A DNA stretch of 64,000 bases from Avibacterium sp. 20-132 (GTDB taxonomy: Bacteria > Pseudomonadota > Gammaproteobacteria > Enterobacterales > Pasteurellaceae), in the NCBI RefSeq assembly GCF_023611925.1, contig NZ_CP091456.1:1902001-1966000 (forward strand). Reading direction: 5' to 3'. The notes beneath the pieces were generated by a model. That model saw only the letters and a program-made list of their open reading frames with translations. It made no database searches and was not told the origin of the DNA. This document shows positions 17,415 through 25,825 of the stretch, one piece after another (the first letter of the stretch is position 1; each line of letters starts with the position of its first letter). The translations under genes and the position numbers were made by a program.

Positions 17415-17864
17415 TTAAGTAATGTTGCTCATATCTAGATAATAACGATGATCGTTATCTAGGTGTAAATTAAAGGCAATGTCTTTGGTGTAGTCTTCAA
17501 AGGATACTGTTGCCGTGACGTAAAAAAATAGGGTTAGAGGTTGCTCTTCATTAGGAAATGGTGTCACATTTACCGCGATGATTCGAGGCTCAAAATTCAA
17601 AATGCATTCTTGAATGATTTGGGATATTTTTTGATAGATATCTCCTGTATTACTCGTGGCATCATTTAAGTCCATAATGCCTAATTGGACCGCACTTTGT
17701 GATGTGCCTGGATGGGTATTAAGGATATTGTTAAGATTATGTTTTATTGACTCAATAAAAGTTTTGAGACCAGAATGGGAGAGAGGAGAAGGATTTACCT
17801 CCTTCCCCTGTATACGCTCAAATAAGCTAGCTGTACTATCTCGTTGCCAACTTAATAATGCCAT
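17415..17864 (-). CDS. tssE: T6SS baseplate protein TssE (gp25-like)
   Basis: A 149-residue gp25/GPW-family protein that starts sheath polymerisation on the baseplate. Visible marks are the N-terminal SLFERIQG, the SLSHSGLKTFIESIKHNLNNILNTH region shared with gp25-type proteins in spread form, and the C-terminal FEPRIIAVNV block with Arg and Glu of the EPR-type core. AAGGAA lies 8 bases before the ATG; only 4 bases separate it from tssC. Confidence 0.92.
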   Translation of the reverse strand: MALLSWQRDSTASLFERIQGKEVNPSPLSHSGLKTFIESIKHNLNNILNTHPGTSQSAVQLGIMDLNDATSNTGDIYQKISQIIQECILNFEPRIIAVNVTPFPNEEQPLTLFFYVTATVSFEDYTKDIAFNLHLDNDHRYYLDMSNIT

Positions 17865-17868
17865 TTTT

Positions 17869-19350
17869 CTATTCCTTGTCTAGACGACCAACAAGCGATA
17901 GTTCAAAGTTAGATCCCATATATTTAAAGTGTGGTCTTAATTTGATGGAAGACAAGAACCAACCTGGATCTCCCTCTACATCTGATACAGAAATAGATGC
18001 CGCTCTGAATGGACGACGACTACGAACATCTGCAGGTGGGTTTTCTTGATCAGCGACATATTGCTTGAGCCATTTATTTAACTCGGTTTGTAAATCAGTT
18101 GCTTCTTTCCAGCTACCAATTTGCTCACGTTGTAACACTTTTAAGAAATGAGCTACTCGAGTGATCATAAATGTATATGGTAATTGAGTACCTAATTTGT
18201 AGTTGGTTTCTGCTATTTTACCCTCTTTTGTATTTGGGAAAATTTTTGGTTTTTGAACAGAATTAGCAGAAAAGAATGCAGCATTATCACTACCTTTACG
18301 CATAGTTAATGCGATAAATCCTTCTTCCGCTAATTCAAATTCTCTTCTATCTGTAATAAGCACTTCTGTTGGGATCTTTGACTGAATTTGTCCCATCGCT
18401 TCATAAATATGAACTGGTAAATCATAGACCGCACCGCCACTTTGTGGGCCAATAATATTTGCACACCAACGATATTTAGCAAAACTATCCGTCAAGCAAG
18501 AAGCTAGTAAAAATGCGCTATTACCCCATAGATAGTGTTCGTGGTCTTTACTTACATCCTCTTCATAGCCAAAAGTTTTTACCGGATTGTCTGACACAGA
18601 GTAAGGTAAACGAACTAAGAAACGAGAGGCAGTTAATCCTAAACTACGAGAGTCTTCAGATTCTCGTAATGAACGCCACTTAGCATACATTGGTCCTTCA
18701 AACACTGATTTTAGATCTTTAATTGCAGGTAATTCAGTATAACTTTGAATACCAAAGAAAGCGGGGGATACGGAAGATATAAATGGGGCGTGAGCCATAG
18801 AACCTACAGCGCTCACATATTGCAAGAGTTTCATATCTGGGGATTTAGGGGTAAATTCATAGTTCCCAATCACGGCACCAATAGGTTCTCCACCAAATTG
18901 ACCATAGCCAGAAGAATAAACGTGTTTATAAAAACCAGATTGAACAATTTCAGGTGCAAATTCGAAGTCATCGAGTAATTCTTCTTTTGTTGCATGAAAA
19001 ACGTTAATCTTAATATTTTCTCTAAAGTCTGTTTTATCAACTAATAATTTTAATGAGCGCCAAGATGATTCTAAATTACGAAATTCATTGTGATGTAGAA
19101 TCTCATCTACTTGGGCGCTTAATTTCCGATCAATCTCATTGATCATTTTATCTATTAATAACTTGTTTACTGGCTCTTCTTTAGAGCCTGTTTCTAAAAT
19201 GTTACTAATAAAAGCAGCGACACCTTGTTTAGCAATATCATAGCCTTCACTATCTTCAGAAAGCCTTGTTTGAGCCATGATTTCATCAAGTAATGAGCCC
19301 GAGGTAGTGGTATTTTGTTCGATTTGTTCTGTTTGGATTTTATCAGCCAT
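17869..19350 (-). CDS. tssC: T6SS sheath large subunit TssC
   Basis: A 493-residue TssC (VipB/ImpC), which with TssB polymerises into the contractile sheath. Hallmarks are the RNLESSWRSLKLLVD block near residue 90, the GEPIGAVIGNYEF segment, and the C-terminal RPFRAASISVSDVEGDPGWF and RPHFKYMGSNFELSLVGRLD. A good GAGGA site precedes the ATG. It follows tssB by 25 bases and is co-transcribed. Length is normal. Confidence 0.96.
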   Translation of the reverse strand: MADKIQTEQIEQNTTTSGSLLDEIMAQTRLSEDSEGYDIAKQGVAAFISNILETGSKEEPVNKLLIDKMINEIDRKLSAQVDEILHHNEFRNLESSWRSLKLLVDKTDFRENIKINVFHATKEELLDDFEFAPEIVQSGFYKHVYSSGYGQFGGEPIGAVIGNYEFTPKSPDMKLLQYVSAVGSMAHAPFISSVSPAFFGIQSYTELPAIKDLKSVFEGPMYAKWRSLRESEDSRSLGLTASRFLVRLPYSVSDNPVKTFGYEEDVSKDHEHYLWGNSAFLLASCLTDSFAKYRWCANIIGPQSGGAVYDLPVHIYEAMGQIQSKIPTEVLITDRREFELAEEGFIALTMRKGSDNAAFFSANSVQKPKIFPNTKEGKIAETNYKLGTQLPYTFMITRVAHFLKVLQREQIGSWKEATDLQTELNKWLKQYVADQENPPADVRSRRPFRAASISVSDVEGDPGWFLSSIKLRPHFKYMGSNFELSLVGRLDKE

Positions 19351-19375
19351 ATCTAAAGTCCTCTGGTATGATCAA

Positions 19376-19876
19376 CTATTTTTTATCAACTAAATTTAAT
19401 TCTGCAAGTAATTGAGCTCGGGATTGCTCATCTTCGAGTAGTTCTGCGATTCTAGCTCGAAAAGCCGGAACATTCCCAAGTGGTCCTTTGACGGCAGTTA
19501 ATGCTTCTCTTAATTCAAGCAATTTACGTAATTCTGGAACGGATTTAACAATGTTATCTGGAGAGAAGTCATTAAGAGATTTGATGTCTAATTGCACATT
19601 AATTTCATCATCTGGTGATGCGTTATCGGATAATTTGTTTGCAACATTAATATTCAAACCAATTTCCATTTCTTCCATAACTGAAGAAAAATTGTTTTTA
19701 TCAATAGAAATCATTGATCGCTCTTCTATAGATGAGTCTTCTGCTTTTCCCTTCATATCACCAACAACTAAGAGATTTAATGGTAATTCAACTTCGGCAG
19801 TTTCACCGCCTGTTGCTGGGACGTATTTAATATTGATTCGCTCTTTAGGTGCAACAGAACCTTCTTTTTTACTCAT
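19376..19876 (-). CDS. tssB: T6SS sheath small subunit TssB
   Basis: A 166-residue TssB (VipA/ImpB), sheath partner of TssC. It contains the family block KERINIKYVP, LPLNLLVVGDMKG, the RSMISIDKNNF segment and DINVQLDIKSLNDFSPD in slightly varied form. The ATG at 19876 has AAGGA 7 bases upstream and gives the usual N-terminus MSKKEGS; a longer reading to 19936 adds 20 atypical residues. It is the first gene of the minus-strand T6SS operon and faces hcp. Confidence 0.95.
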   Translation of the reverse strand: MSKKEGSVAPKERINIKYVPATGGETAEVELPLNLLVVGDMKGKAEDSSIEERSMISIDKNNFSSVMEEMEIGLNINVANKLSDNASPDDEINVQLDIKSLNDFSPDNIVKSVPELRKLLELREALTAVKGPLGNVPAFRARIAELLEDEQSRAQLLAELNLVDKK

Positions 19877-20104
19877 AGCATTATCCTTCTTTAATTGTAT
19901 AGAATGAAAAGGGGGTATACATGGTATATAGACCATCTACAAATTTAGTATATCAAAATTCTGGTTCTTTAATAGAGTGTTTTTTAAGCTTTTTGTTGTT
20001 TTTTTAGATAAAAAACGACATACTAATATACAAGAAATCATCTTTTTTGATTTCTGACGTCAATAATTATTTATTACATTATTACATTAGTGAGGACAAC
20101 TACT
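19877..20104. promoter_or_regulatory. Divergent control region between tssB and hcp
   Basis: This 228-base, very AT-rich gap is the only upstream region for both the tssBCEFG-vgrG3 operon (minus) and hcp (plus), so it must hold at least one promoter for each. The AT-tracts (for example around 19976-20010) suit H-NS-like silencing. No exact -35/-10 pair is called. Confidence 0.5.
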
Positions 20105-20623
20105 ATGCCAACTCCATGTTACGTTTCAATTACAGGAAAAACCCAAGGTAATATCACAGCTGGTGCGTTTACGGCTGATTCTGTGGGAAATATTTTTGTT
20201 GAAGGTCATGAAGATCAAATGTTGGTTCAGCAGGTTAAACACCAAGTGACCGTACCAACGGATCCACAATCAGGTCAACCATCAGGTCAACGTGCACATA
20301 AACCATTAATTTTAACGGTAGCCCTAAATAAAGCAGTTCCATTACTTTATAATGCGTTAGCTTCAGGAGAAATGCTACCGAAAGTAGAATTAAAATGGTA
20401 TCGCACATCAGTTGAAGGCAAACAAGAGCATTACTTCACAACTACATTAGAAGATGCAACTATTGTTAATATGGATCTTTTAATGCCACATGCACAGGAT
20501 CCTTCTCAAAAAGAGTTTACTCAATTACTTGATGTCTTTTTAGCTTACCGAAAAATCACTTGGGAGCATACTGTAGCAGGTACATCAGGTTCAGATGACT
20601 GGCGTACACCAATTGAAGCTTAA
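20105..20623 (+). CDS. hcp: T6SS tube protein Hcp
   Basis: A 172-residue Hcp that stacks as hexamer rings into the inner tube and carries or escorts effectors. Family marks: an N-terminal YVSITGKTQGNI, EGHEDQMLVQQVKHQV, QRAHKPLILTVALNKAVPLL, and the late ITWEHTVAGTSGSDDW. GAGGA lies 8 bases before the ATG at 20105; a GTG at 20090 is in frame but sits within the ribosome binding region. It is monocistronic, with a strong terminator directly downstream. It is the only hcp in the window. Confidence 0.96.
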   Translation: MPTPCYVSITGKTQGNITAGAFTADSVGNIFVEGHEDQMLVQQVKHQVTVPTDPQSGQPSGQRAHKPLILTVALNKAVPLLYNALASGEMLPKVELKWYRTSVEGKQEHYFTTTLEDATIVNMDLLMPHAQDPSQKEFTQLLDVFLAYRKITWEHTVAGTSGSDDWRTPIEA

Positions 20624-20641
20624 TTAACTAGATTAGCTACG

Positions 20642-20673
20642 AGTATGGTGTGTCAAGCACACCATACTTTATT
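20642..20673 (+). terminator. Intrinsic terminator of hcp
   Basis: A perfect 11-bp stem (AGTATGGTGTG at 20642-20652 with CACACCATACT at 20658-20668), 5-base loop, then a T-rich tail. It lies 19 bases after the hcp stop. Confidence 0.85.
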
Positions 20674-21266
20674 ATAGCTACTATATTAAAGGTCCATCAC
20701 CTAACTTAATTTAAATACTCAATGTTTGGGATTGAGTATAAGGATGGCTTTTATCGACCTTTGCATGATTTTATGCCACACGATAATCTAAAGTTTTCTG
20801 TTCAGCTTCTTTTATTAAGGCCTCATTCAATTATTTAATTCGAGTGGGAAGTCTCTTTCTTTTATAATTCTATTTGATCTTAAAGTTCCTGCGTCAATAT
20901 TGATTTTTTCTTTGTCATTGATTATTCTTACTTTTAAGCTGTAAAAGATAAGAAAATGTAGCAGAGATGAATAGATTAAATCTTTTTCAAATGCTATATA
21001 ATATTACGAATATCTATTTACTATTTTTTTCTTGTTTGCTTTGTCTTTTATAATACATGGTTCCTGAAATATCAAATAATGTATATAGGTGTTATTTATA
21101 ACTAATTGGAATCCTACCTATAGCCATGTAATGAGTTACTCCCTTAAAGATCGAGTATGCTCTCGCATTTATTATCTGAAAAAATGAAATAAAAATTGAT
21201 TGCTTAGTATATTTTGGATAGATATATTACGAGCTAGTCAACGTTTTATCTAGAATAGGGATGTAT
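20674..21266. other. 593-base gene-poor AT-rich stretch in the island
   Basis: No complete gene is seen. On the minus strand two short stop-free stretches follow each other: about 21000-20833 (58 codons, ending RDFPLELNN, with no start codon) and about 20830-20775 (NEALIKEAEQKTLDYRVA). They could be the decayed end of a lost gene, or chance. The AT-rich bases before 21267 probably hold the promoter of the regulator downstream. Confidence 0.35.
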
Positions 21267-21578
21267 ATGTATATTGGTCATCGTTTAAAAGAAGAAAGAC
21301 AGAGAATGGGGTTAACTCAAAGAGCATTTGCAAAATTAGGAGGTGTTAGATCACAAGCTCAGTTCAAATATGAGCATAATCGAATTATGCCTAGAGTCGA
21401 CTATTTAATGAAGCTAGGATTAGAGGGTGTTGATATTAATTATATACTTTTTGGTGAGAGGGGGGTTATAGCAATAAATAAAGAAGAGAAGTGTTTGCTG
21501 GATTTATTACGAAACTCAAAGGATATAAGAGATTTTATCCTGCATGGAGTAAATTATTTTAAATCGATAGAAATTTAG
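21267..21578 (+). CDS. XRE-family (Cro/CI-like) DNA-binding regulator
   Basis: A 103-residue protein with an N-terminal helix-turn-helix of the XRE type: IGHRLKEERQRMGLTQRAFAKLGGVR, where GLTQ..FA..GGV is the recognition core, then a short C-terminal part ending in a helix likely to mediate dimers. The ATG at 21267 has GGG 6 bases upstream; another ATG two codons earlier has no room for a site. Between hcp and the recombinase, it may control excision of the island or T6SS genes; this is inferred from position only. Confidence 0.8.
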   Translation: MYIGHRLKEERQRMGLTQRAFAKLGGVRSQAQFKYEHNRIMPRVDYLMKLGLEGVDINYILFGERGVIAINKEEKCLLDLLRNSKDIRDFILHGVNYFKSIEI

Positions 21579-21622
21579 TATATTAGAAATTTTTTAATTA
21601 GAATATTAAAGGAACCTTAATT

Positions 21623-22544
21623 ATGGCGGTAGGTAATATTACATTTGAAGAGTTATTACAAAATTTTTTTATGTAAGTATCTCCGAGGAGATACAATTAA
21701 GAGTTATCAGAAAGCTATTAGACTCTTACAGAGAAATTGCAATGTTATGTATCCAAATGAAATCTCTAGTTTATTGCTTTTAGATTGGAGAAGAACCGCG
21801 GTTGGGAGTAATATTAAACCAATCACATGGAATAGCTATTTGCGCCACATCAAAGCAATCTATAAATTTGGAATTGAACAAAATTTATTAGATTATCAAG
21901 ATAATCCTTGTAATAAATTATTTTTAAGAGAGGGAAAAGCTAAGCGGAAAATTTTGTCTAGTACAGAACTAGCAAAGTTAGATTTTTTTCTGCAAGGTGC
22001 ACATAATTTGCCAGGTATCTTGAATCCTGTATGGTTTGTTGAAACGTTAATAAAGACATTCAGATATACAGCAATTCGCCGAGCTCAATTAATAAAATTA
22101 AAGGTTGGTGATATAGATTTAGTGAGTAGAATTATTCATATATCTCCCGAAATAAATAAAAATCATCATTCACACACAATTCCTATTTCAGATAAGTTGT
22201 TTCCTTATCTTCAGAACCTTATCCTTGAATTAAAGCGAGCAAATCAAACTAATGATTGTCAGTTATTTAACTTTAATCTCTTTTGCCCTTTGTCCAGGAA
22301 TAGAGCTAAAAATACCAGTGAACATCAAATAAGCCATATATTTAAAGTTATATCTCGTTCTGTTGGGTTCAATGTATCTCCACATAGATTTAGGCACACA
22401 GTTGCAACAAATTTAATGAAGAATCCTAATAATCTTTACGTAGCCAAGCAGTTATTGGGGCACAGGGATATTAAGGTAACACTAACTTACATAGAAGACG
22501 ATGTGGAAATGATTAGAGACACTGTAAATTCAGCATTATTATAA
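21623..22544 (+). pseudogene. Tyrosine recombinase (island integrase), frameshifted near its N-terminus
   Basis: Natural start is the ATG at 21623, with AAAGGAACC upstream, giving MAVGNITFEELLQNFF then a stop at 21674. The remaining 290 or so codons lie in the next frame (CKYLRGDTIKSYQKAI onward). One base too many in a run of seven T (21664-21670) explains the break; six T would give one continuous protein. The rest is complete: an N-terminal SAM-like core-binding domain and a catalytic domain with FRYTAIRRAQL (Arg), SPHRFRHTVA (His, Arg), LLGHRDIKVTLTYI (His and nucleophile Tyr). A TTG at 21645 opens the second frame, so residual translation is possible. Confidence 0.8.
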
Positions 22545-22672
22545 AAAGTTAATGTCCAGCCTTTACAAGCCTTGGAATTTGTGTAAGATCAAGTTATCTA
22601 TTTAGCAATAGATCTTGTGGTAGTATTGGCTGGATCTTCCACTTGAAGAGCTATTAGAGTTAATGGGCTATA

Positions 22673-22734
22673 CAAGGGATTTAAAATCCCTCGACTTTCG
22701 AGTCGTGGCGGTTCAAGTCCGCCCTCGGGCACCA
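22673..22734 (+). other. 3' part of tRNA-Leu(UAA): probable island attachment site
   Basis: These 62 bases read as the 3' portion of a tRNA-Leu: anticodon arm AGGGA-TTTAAAA-TCCCT (anticodon TAA), variable arm, T arm with GGTTCAAGTCC, acceptor strand CTCGGGC and an encoded CCA. Bases further upstream do not pair with the acceptor strand and show no D arm, so the gene is not complete. A tRNA 3' end next to an integrase gene is the usual att remnant made by integration. The intact tRNA-Leu is expected at the other end of the island, outside this window. Confidence 0.8.
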
Positions 22735-22763
22735 TTTAAAATTATAAAGAAATCAATAAGATA

Positions 22764-22785
22764 GTCGCCAAGAGCGGCTTTTTTT
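22764..22785 (+). terminator. Terminator behind the tRNA-Leu fragment
   Basis: A short stem GTCGC/GCGGC (22764-22768 with 22774-22778, one G-T pair) is followed by seven T. It probably served the original tRNA-Leu transcript. Confidence 0.65.
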
Positions 22786-22816
22786 GTATCTGAAAATCAA
22801 AGTTGGGGCTTTCCCT

Positions 22817-23971
22817 ATGTTGAAACTCACTCCCTTTCAATGGTCATCATTTAACTTTTTTGGTTTTTATTGCGCTTATGGTGTGATTGTGCCATTTTTA
22901 CCAATCTGGTTAGCACAGTATGGCTATGATGTGGAATTAATTGGAACATTAATTTCCCTTGGGTATCTTTGTCGTTTTGCTGGCGCAATCTTTTTTACTA
23001 AAAGTGTTCATCATCTCGATCAGCTTATTCCATTAAGTCGTCTTCTTACTTGGCTTAGTGTATTGGTTCTCATCGCTGTCGCTTGGGCAGTGCAGTCTCT
23101 TTGGTGGTTAATTCCCATTCTTGCGTTATTTCATATGCTAAATGGGGGAATTATGCCGGTTTGCGATACCATTGCAACGAGTTGGCATCAACAGCTAGGA
23201 ATGGATTATGGTAAAAGTCGTTTATTTGGTTCACTTGCTTTTATTATTGGTTCAATTACTGCAGGCTATTTGCTCGGTTGGCTAGGTAAAAGTGCCATCA
23301 TCGGTATTATTATTGGCTATCTTGTTTTTTGGGGGCTGGGGATTAGTTTAAATCCTACGCAAAGATTTAATCAGCAGGAAAAACAAAACACGACAGTAAG
23401 CGCAAGCTATCGAGAATTATTGCGAAATCCAACAACGGTCAGAATGATTATTGCCACAGCGCTTATTCAGGGTTCACACGCGGCTTGTTATGCCTATGGC
23501 ACAATTTATTGGTCTGCAAATGGCATTAGCACTTCGCAAATTAGCTGGCTGTGGAGCTTGGGGGTAATCGCTGAAGTGGTCTTTTTCTTCTTTTCTAAAC
23601 GTTTTTTTAGGACTTGGAAGATTCATTATTTGACTTTATTTTCAGCATTAGCAGCGGTTATTCGCTGGACAACCCTTGCGTATACGACAAATTTTACTTT
23701 GCTGATTTTCGCCCAAATATTGCACGCATTTACTTATGCAATGGGGCATTTTGCGATGATTCGTTATATTACCTCTCAGCCAAGTGAGAGAATTCCGAAA
23801 TTGCAAGGCATCTATTTTGCAAGTTCTAGCTGTATTATGATGGCGCTTTTTACGTTCATTTCTGGATTAGTTTATCCTGTTTCTGCGCAGATGAGCTTTG
23901 CCTTAATGGCAATTTTTGTTCTGCCTGCAATTTTCCTTGTACCAAAGACCTTTTCAAATACAGCAAAATAA
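22817..23971 (+). CDS. MFS transporter of the HcaT-like (3-phenylpropionate transporter) family
   Basis: A 384-residue inner-membrane carrier with about 12 hydrophobic segments. The N-terminus (LTPFQWSSFNFFGFYCAYGVIVPFLPIWL) and the short GKSRLFGS loop motif around residue 135 match the HcaT/YjhB-like branch of the major facilitator family. Substrate unknown: aromatic acids or nucleosides have been proposed for relatives. The ATG at 22817 is taken as the start; the upstream TTG at 22784 lies in the tRNA terminator. It is the first core gene beyond the island edge. Confidence 0.8.
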   Translation: MLKLTPFQWSSFNFFGFYCAYGVIVPFLPIWLAQYGYDVELIGTLISLGYLCRFAGAIFFTKSVHHLDQLIPLSRLLTWLSVLVLIAVAWAVQSLWWLIPILALFHMLNGGIMPVCDTIATSWHQQLGMDYGKSRLFGSLAFIIGSITAGYLLGWLGKSAIIGIIIGYLVFWGLGISLNPTQRFNQQEKQNTTVSASYRELLRNPTTVRMIIATALIQGSHAACYAYGTIYWSANGISTSQISWLWSLGVIAEVVFFFFSKRFFRTWKIHYLTLFSALAAVIRWTTLAYTTNFTLLIFAQILHAFTYAMGHFAMIRYITSQPSERIPKLQGIYFASSSCIMMALFTFISGLVYPVSAQMSFALMAIFVLPAIFLVPKTFSNTAK

Positions 23972-24000
23972 AAAAGATAGGCAATAGTGCCTATCTTTTA
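23972..24000. terminator. Bidirectional terminator between MFS gene and ydfG
   Basis: A perfect 11-bp stem (AAAAGATAGGC at 23972-23982 with its complement at 23989-23999) with A-rich and T-rich flanks, so it can stop both converging genes. Confidence 0.85.
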
Positions 24001-24010
24001 TTTCTTAAAT

Positions 24011-24757
24011 TTACTTTCTCACCACATTCAATGCGGAGAAGCTTTGTGCTACAGGCATTATTTCAATACGGTTAATATTAACGTGAGCAGGTTGTTGATA
24101 GATCCATAATACTGTATTAGCAATATCTATAGGTTCAATGGCTTGCACATTTTGATAGACGCTTGCTGCTTTCTGGTTATCGCCTTTAAAACGGACATTT
24201 GAAAATTCTGTACCACCGCATAGGCCGGGTTCAATATTGGTGACGCGCACATTGGTACCTGCTAAATCAGCACGCAGATTTAAGCTAAATTGTTCGACAA
24301 AAGCCTTAGTTGCACCGTAAACATTACCGCCCGGGTAAGGATATGTCCCTGCGATTGAACCTAGGTTGATAATATGCCCTTGCTGGCGTTCCACCATTTG
24401 AGGTAACACTTTTCTGGTGAGATAGGTTAAACCGATGATATTGGTATTAATCATTGTTAGCCAATCGTCAAAATTTGCCTGATGTGCTGGCTCTAAACCC
24501 AGTGCTAGCCCCGCATTATTTACTAAGAGATCAATGCAACGAAAGGTTTCAGGTAAATTAGAAAGTGCGGTATTAATTTGTTCTAAATTATTCATATCCA
24601 TTTGTAATGGAAAGAAATTTTCGCCTAATTCTGCTTGTAGTTTTTGCAGTTTTTCTAAACGGCGAGCTGCACCAATAACGTGATAGCCTGATTTAATGAA
24701 TACTTCGCACATTGCTTTACCAAAGCCTGCAGATGCGCCTGTAATTAATACTGCCAT
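24011..24757 (-). CDS. ydfG: NADP-dependent 3-hydroxy acid / L-allo-threonine dehydrogenase YdfG
   Basis: A 248-residue short-chain dehydrogenase that oxidises serine, allo-threonine and 3-hydroxy acids with NADP+. The Rossmann motif is TGASAGFGKA (residues 6-15), with NNAG near 80, the catalytic Ser in NLGSIAG and the Y-x3-K in VYGATKAF. Arg32-Arg33 in GAARRLEKL after the second strand fits NADP preference. Length and C-terminal sequence (ALNVVRK) fit YdfG of gamma-proteobacteria. Confidence 0.9.
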   Translation of the reverse strand: MAVLITGASAGFGKAMCEVFIKSGYHVIGAARRLEKLQKLQAELGENFFPLQMDMNNLEQINTALSNLPETFRCIDLLVNNAGLALGLEPAHQANFDDWLTMINTNIIGLTYLTRKVLPQMVERQQGHIINLGSIAGTYPYPGGNVYGATKAFVEQFSLNLRADLAGTNVRVTNIEPGLCGGTEFSNVRFKGDNQKAASVYQNVQAIEPIDIANTVLWIYQQPAHVNINRIEIMPVAQSFSALNVVRK

Positions 24758-24770
24758 ATTATCCCCCTAT

Positions 24771-25490
24771 TTAGTTCAGTTGTGTTAAATATCCCTTACC
24801 TAAGGCATTCATTTGTCGCATAATCCAACGTTGTCTTTTTTGTACAAAAGCACTGGGTTTATTTGCCTTAAATAAGATTGGATTAGGTAAGACTGCCGCT
24901 AATAGGGCAGCTTCTTGTTGATTAAGTTGTTTTGCCGATTTTTTGAAATAGGCTTGGCTTGCCGCTTCTACGCCAAAAATACCATAGCCAAATTCGGCAA
25001 TGTTTAAATAGACTTCTAAAATTCTTTTTTTAGACCATAATTGTTCTAGCATTAAGGTCGTTGGCAATTCAATGGCTTTGCGTAGCCAGCTTTGCCCGTG
25101 CCATAAATATAAATTTTTCACAGTCTGCTGTGAAATGGTTGAGCCACCTCGTACTTTTGTAGATTTTTTATTATATTTCAATGCGTTATTAATCGCATTC
25201 CAATCAATACCGTGATGTTGCGCAAATTTTTGATCTTCTGCCGCAATCACGGCCAGCTGCATTTGCCACGAAATATCATCCAAACTCACCCATTGATATT
25301 TAATAGGGTAACTTTCCCCATTTAAAAGATGGCTGACTTTCTGCTGTGCCATATAGGAAGAGAATGGCACAGGAACAATGCGAAACAATAAGGTAATCCC
25401 TAAAAAAGCAGCAAACACATAAAGCGAATAACGCAATATCCTTTGTTTTATGTGTTGCAACCATTTTTTCTTGTTATTCTTTCTGCCCAT
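24771..25490 (-). CDS. mtgA: Monofunctional peptidoglycan glycosyltransferase MtgA
   Basis: A 239-residue inner-membrane GT51 enzyme that polymerises lipid II into glycan strands. One membrane helix (about residues 18-38) precedes the catalytic domain with AAEDQKFAQHHG (catalytic Glu), RGGSTISQQTVKNL, and IWSKKRILEVYLN-like WSKKRILEVYLNIAEFG. The ATG at 25490 overlaps the end of trpR by 17 bases, so the pair is likely co-transcribed, as in other Pasteurellaceae. Confidence 0.95.
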   Translation of the reverse strand: MGRKNNKKKWLQHIKQRILRYSLYVFAAFLGITLLFRIVPVPFSSYMAQQKVSHLLNGESYPIKYQWVSLDDISWQMQLAVIAAEDQKFAQHHGIDWNAINNALKYNKKSTKVRGGSTISQQTVKNLYLWHGQSWLRKAIELPTTLMLEQLWSKKRILEVYLNIAEFGYGIFGVEAASQAYFKKSAKQLNQQEAALLAAVLPNPILFKANKPSAFVQKRQRWIMRQMNALGKGYLTQLN

Positions 25491-25776
25491 CAAGCTGTTC
25501 TTTTACCCATTGCATAAATTCAGGTGGCATTGTTTTGATCATATTTGATCCTCTTGTAATTGTTGCCGCACTGGTGTTTAAGTTTTGTTGAATTTCTCGT
25601 TGTGAGCAGCGTTTATCTAACAATTGTGCCACAATTTGTAATCGAAGTCCTACTGCATCACGTTCATCAGCCGTGAGTAACAGGGTGAGTAATTCTTGTT
25701 CTTTATTCTGTGCAAACGCGGTGCGTAAAATCTCGATAAATGCCTGCCATTGATCCATATTTTTGCTCACATACAT
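25474..25776 (-). CDS. trpR: Trp operon repressor TrpR
   Basis: A 100-residue tryptophan-dependent repressor. The helix-turn-helix QLLDKRCSQREIQQNLNTSAATITRGSN has the Arg and Thr residues that contact tryptophan and operator; ELLTLLLTADERDAVGLRLQIV is the dimer core. Length matches the family. It sits upstream of mtgA and behind slt in the minus direction. No operator was located. Confidence 0.95.
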   Translation of the reverse strand: MYVSKNMDQWQAFIEILRTAFAQNKEQELLTLLLTADERDAVGLRLQIVAQLLDKRCSQREIQQNLNTSAATITRGSNMIKTMPPEFMQWVKEQLDGQKE

Positions 25777-25825
25777 AGCGTTCTCCTAGGATTAAAACGT
25801 TTCACTGTGCTATTAAACTACTTCA

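Noticed and set aside
22648-22734. A complete tRNA-Leu gene
   Set aside because: The 3' part is perfect, but bases 22648-22672 cannot pair with the acceptor strand CTCGGGC and contain no D arm, so only the 3' piece is present.
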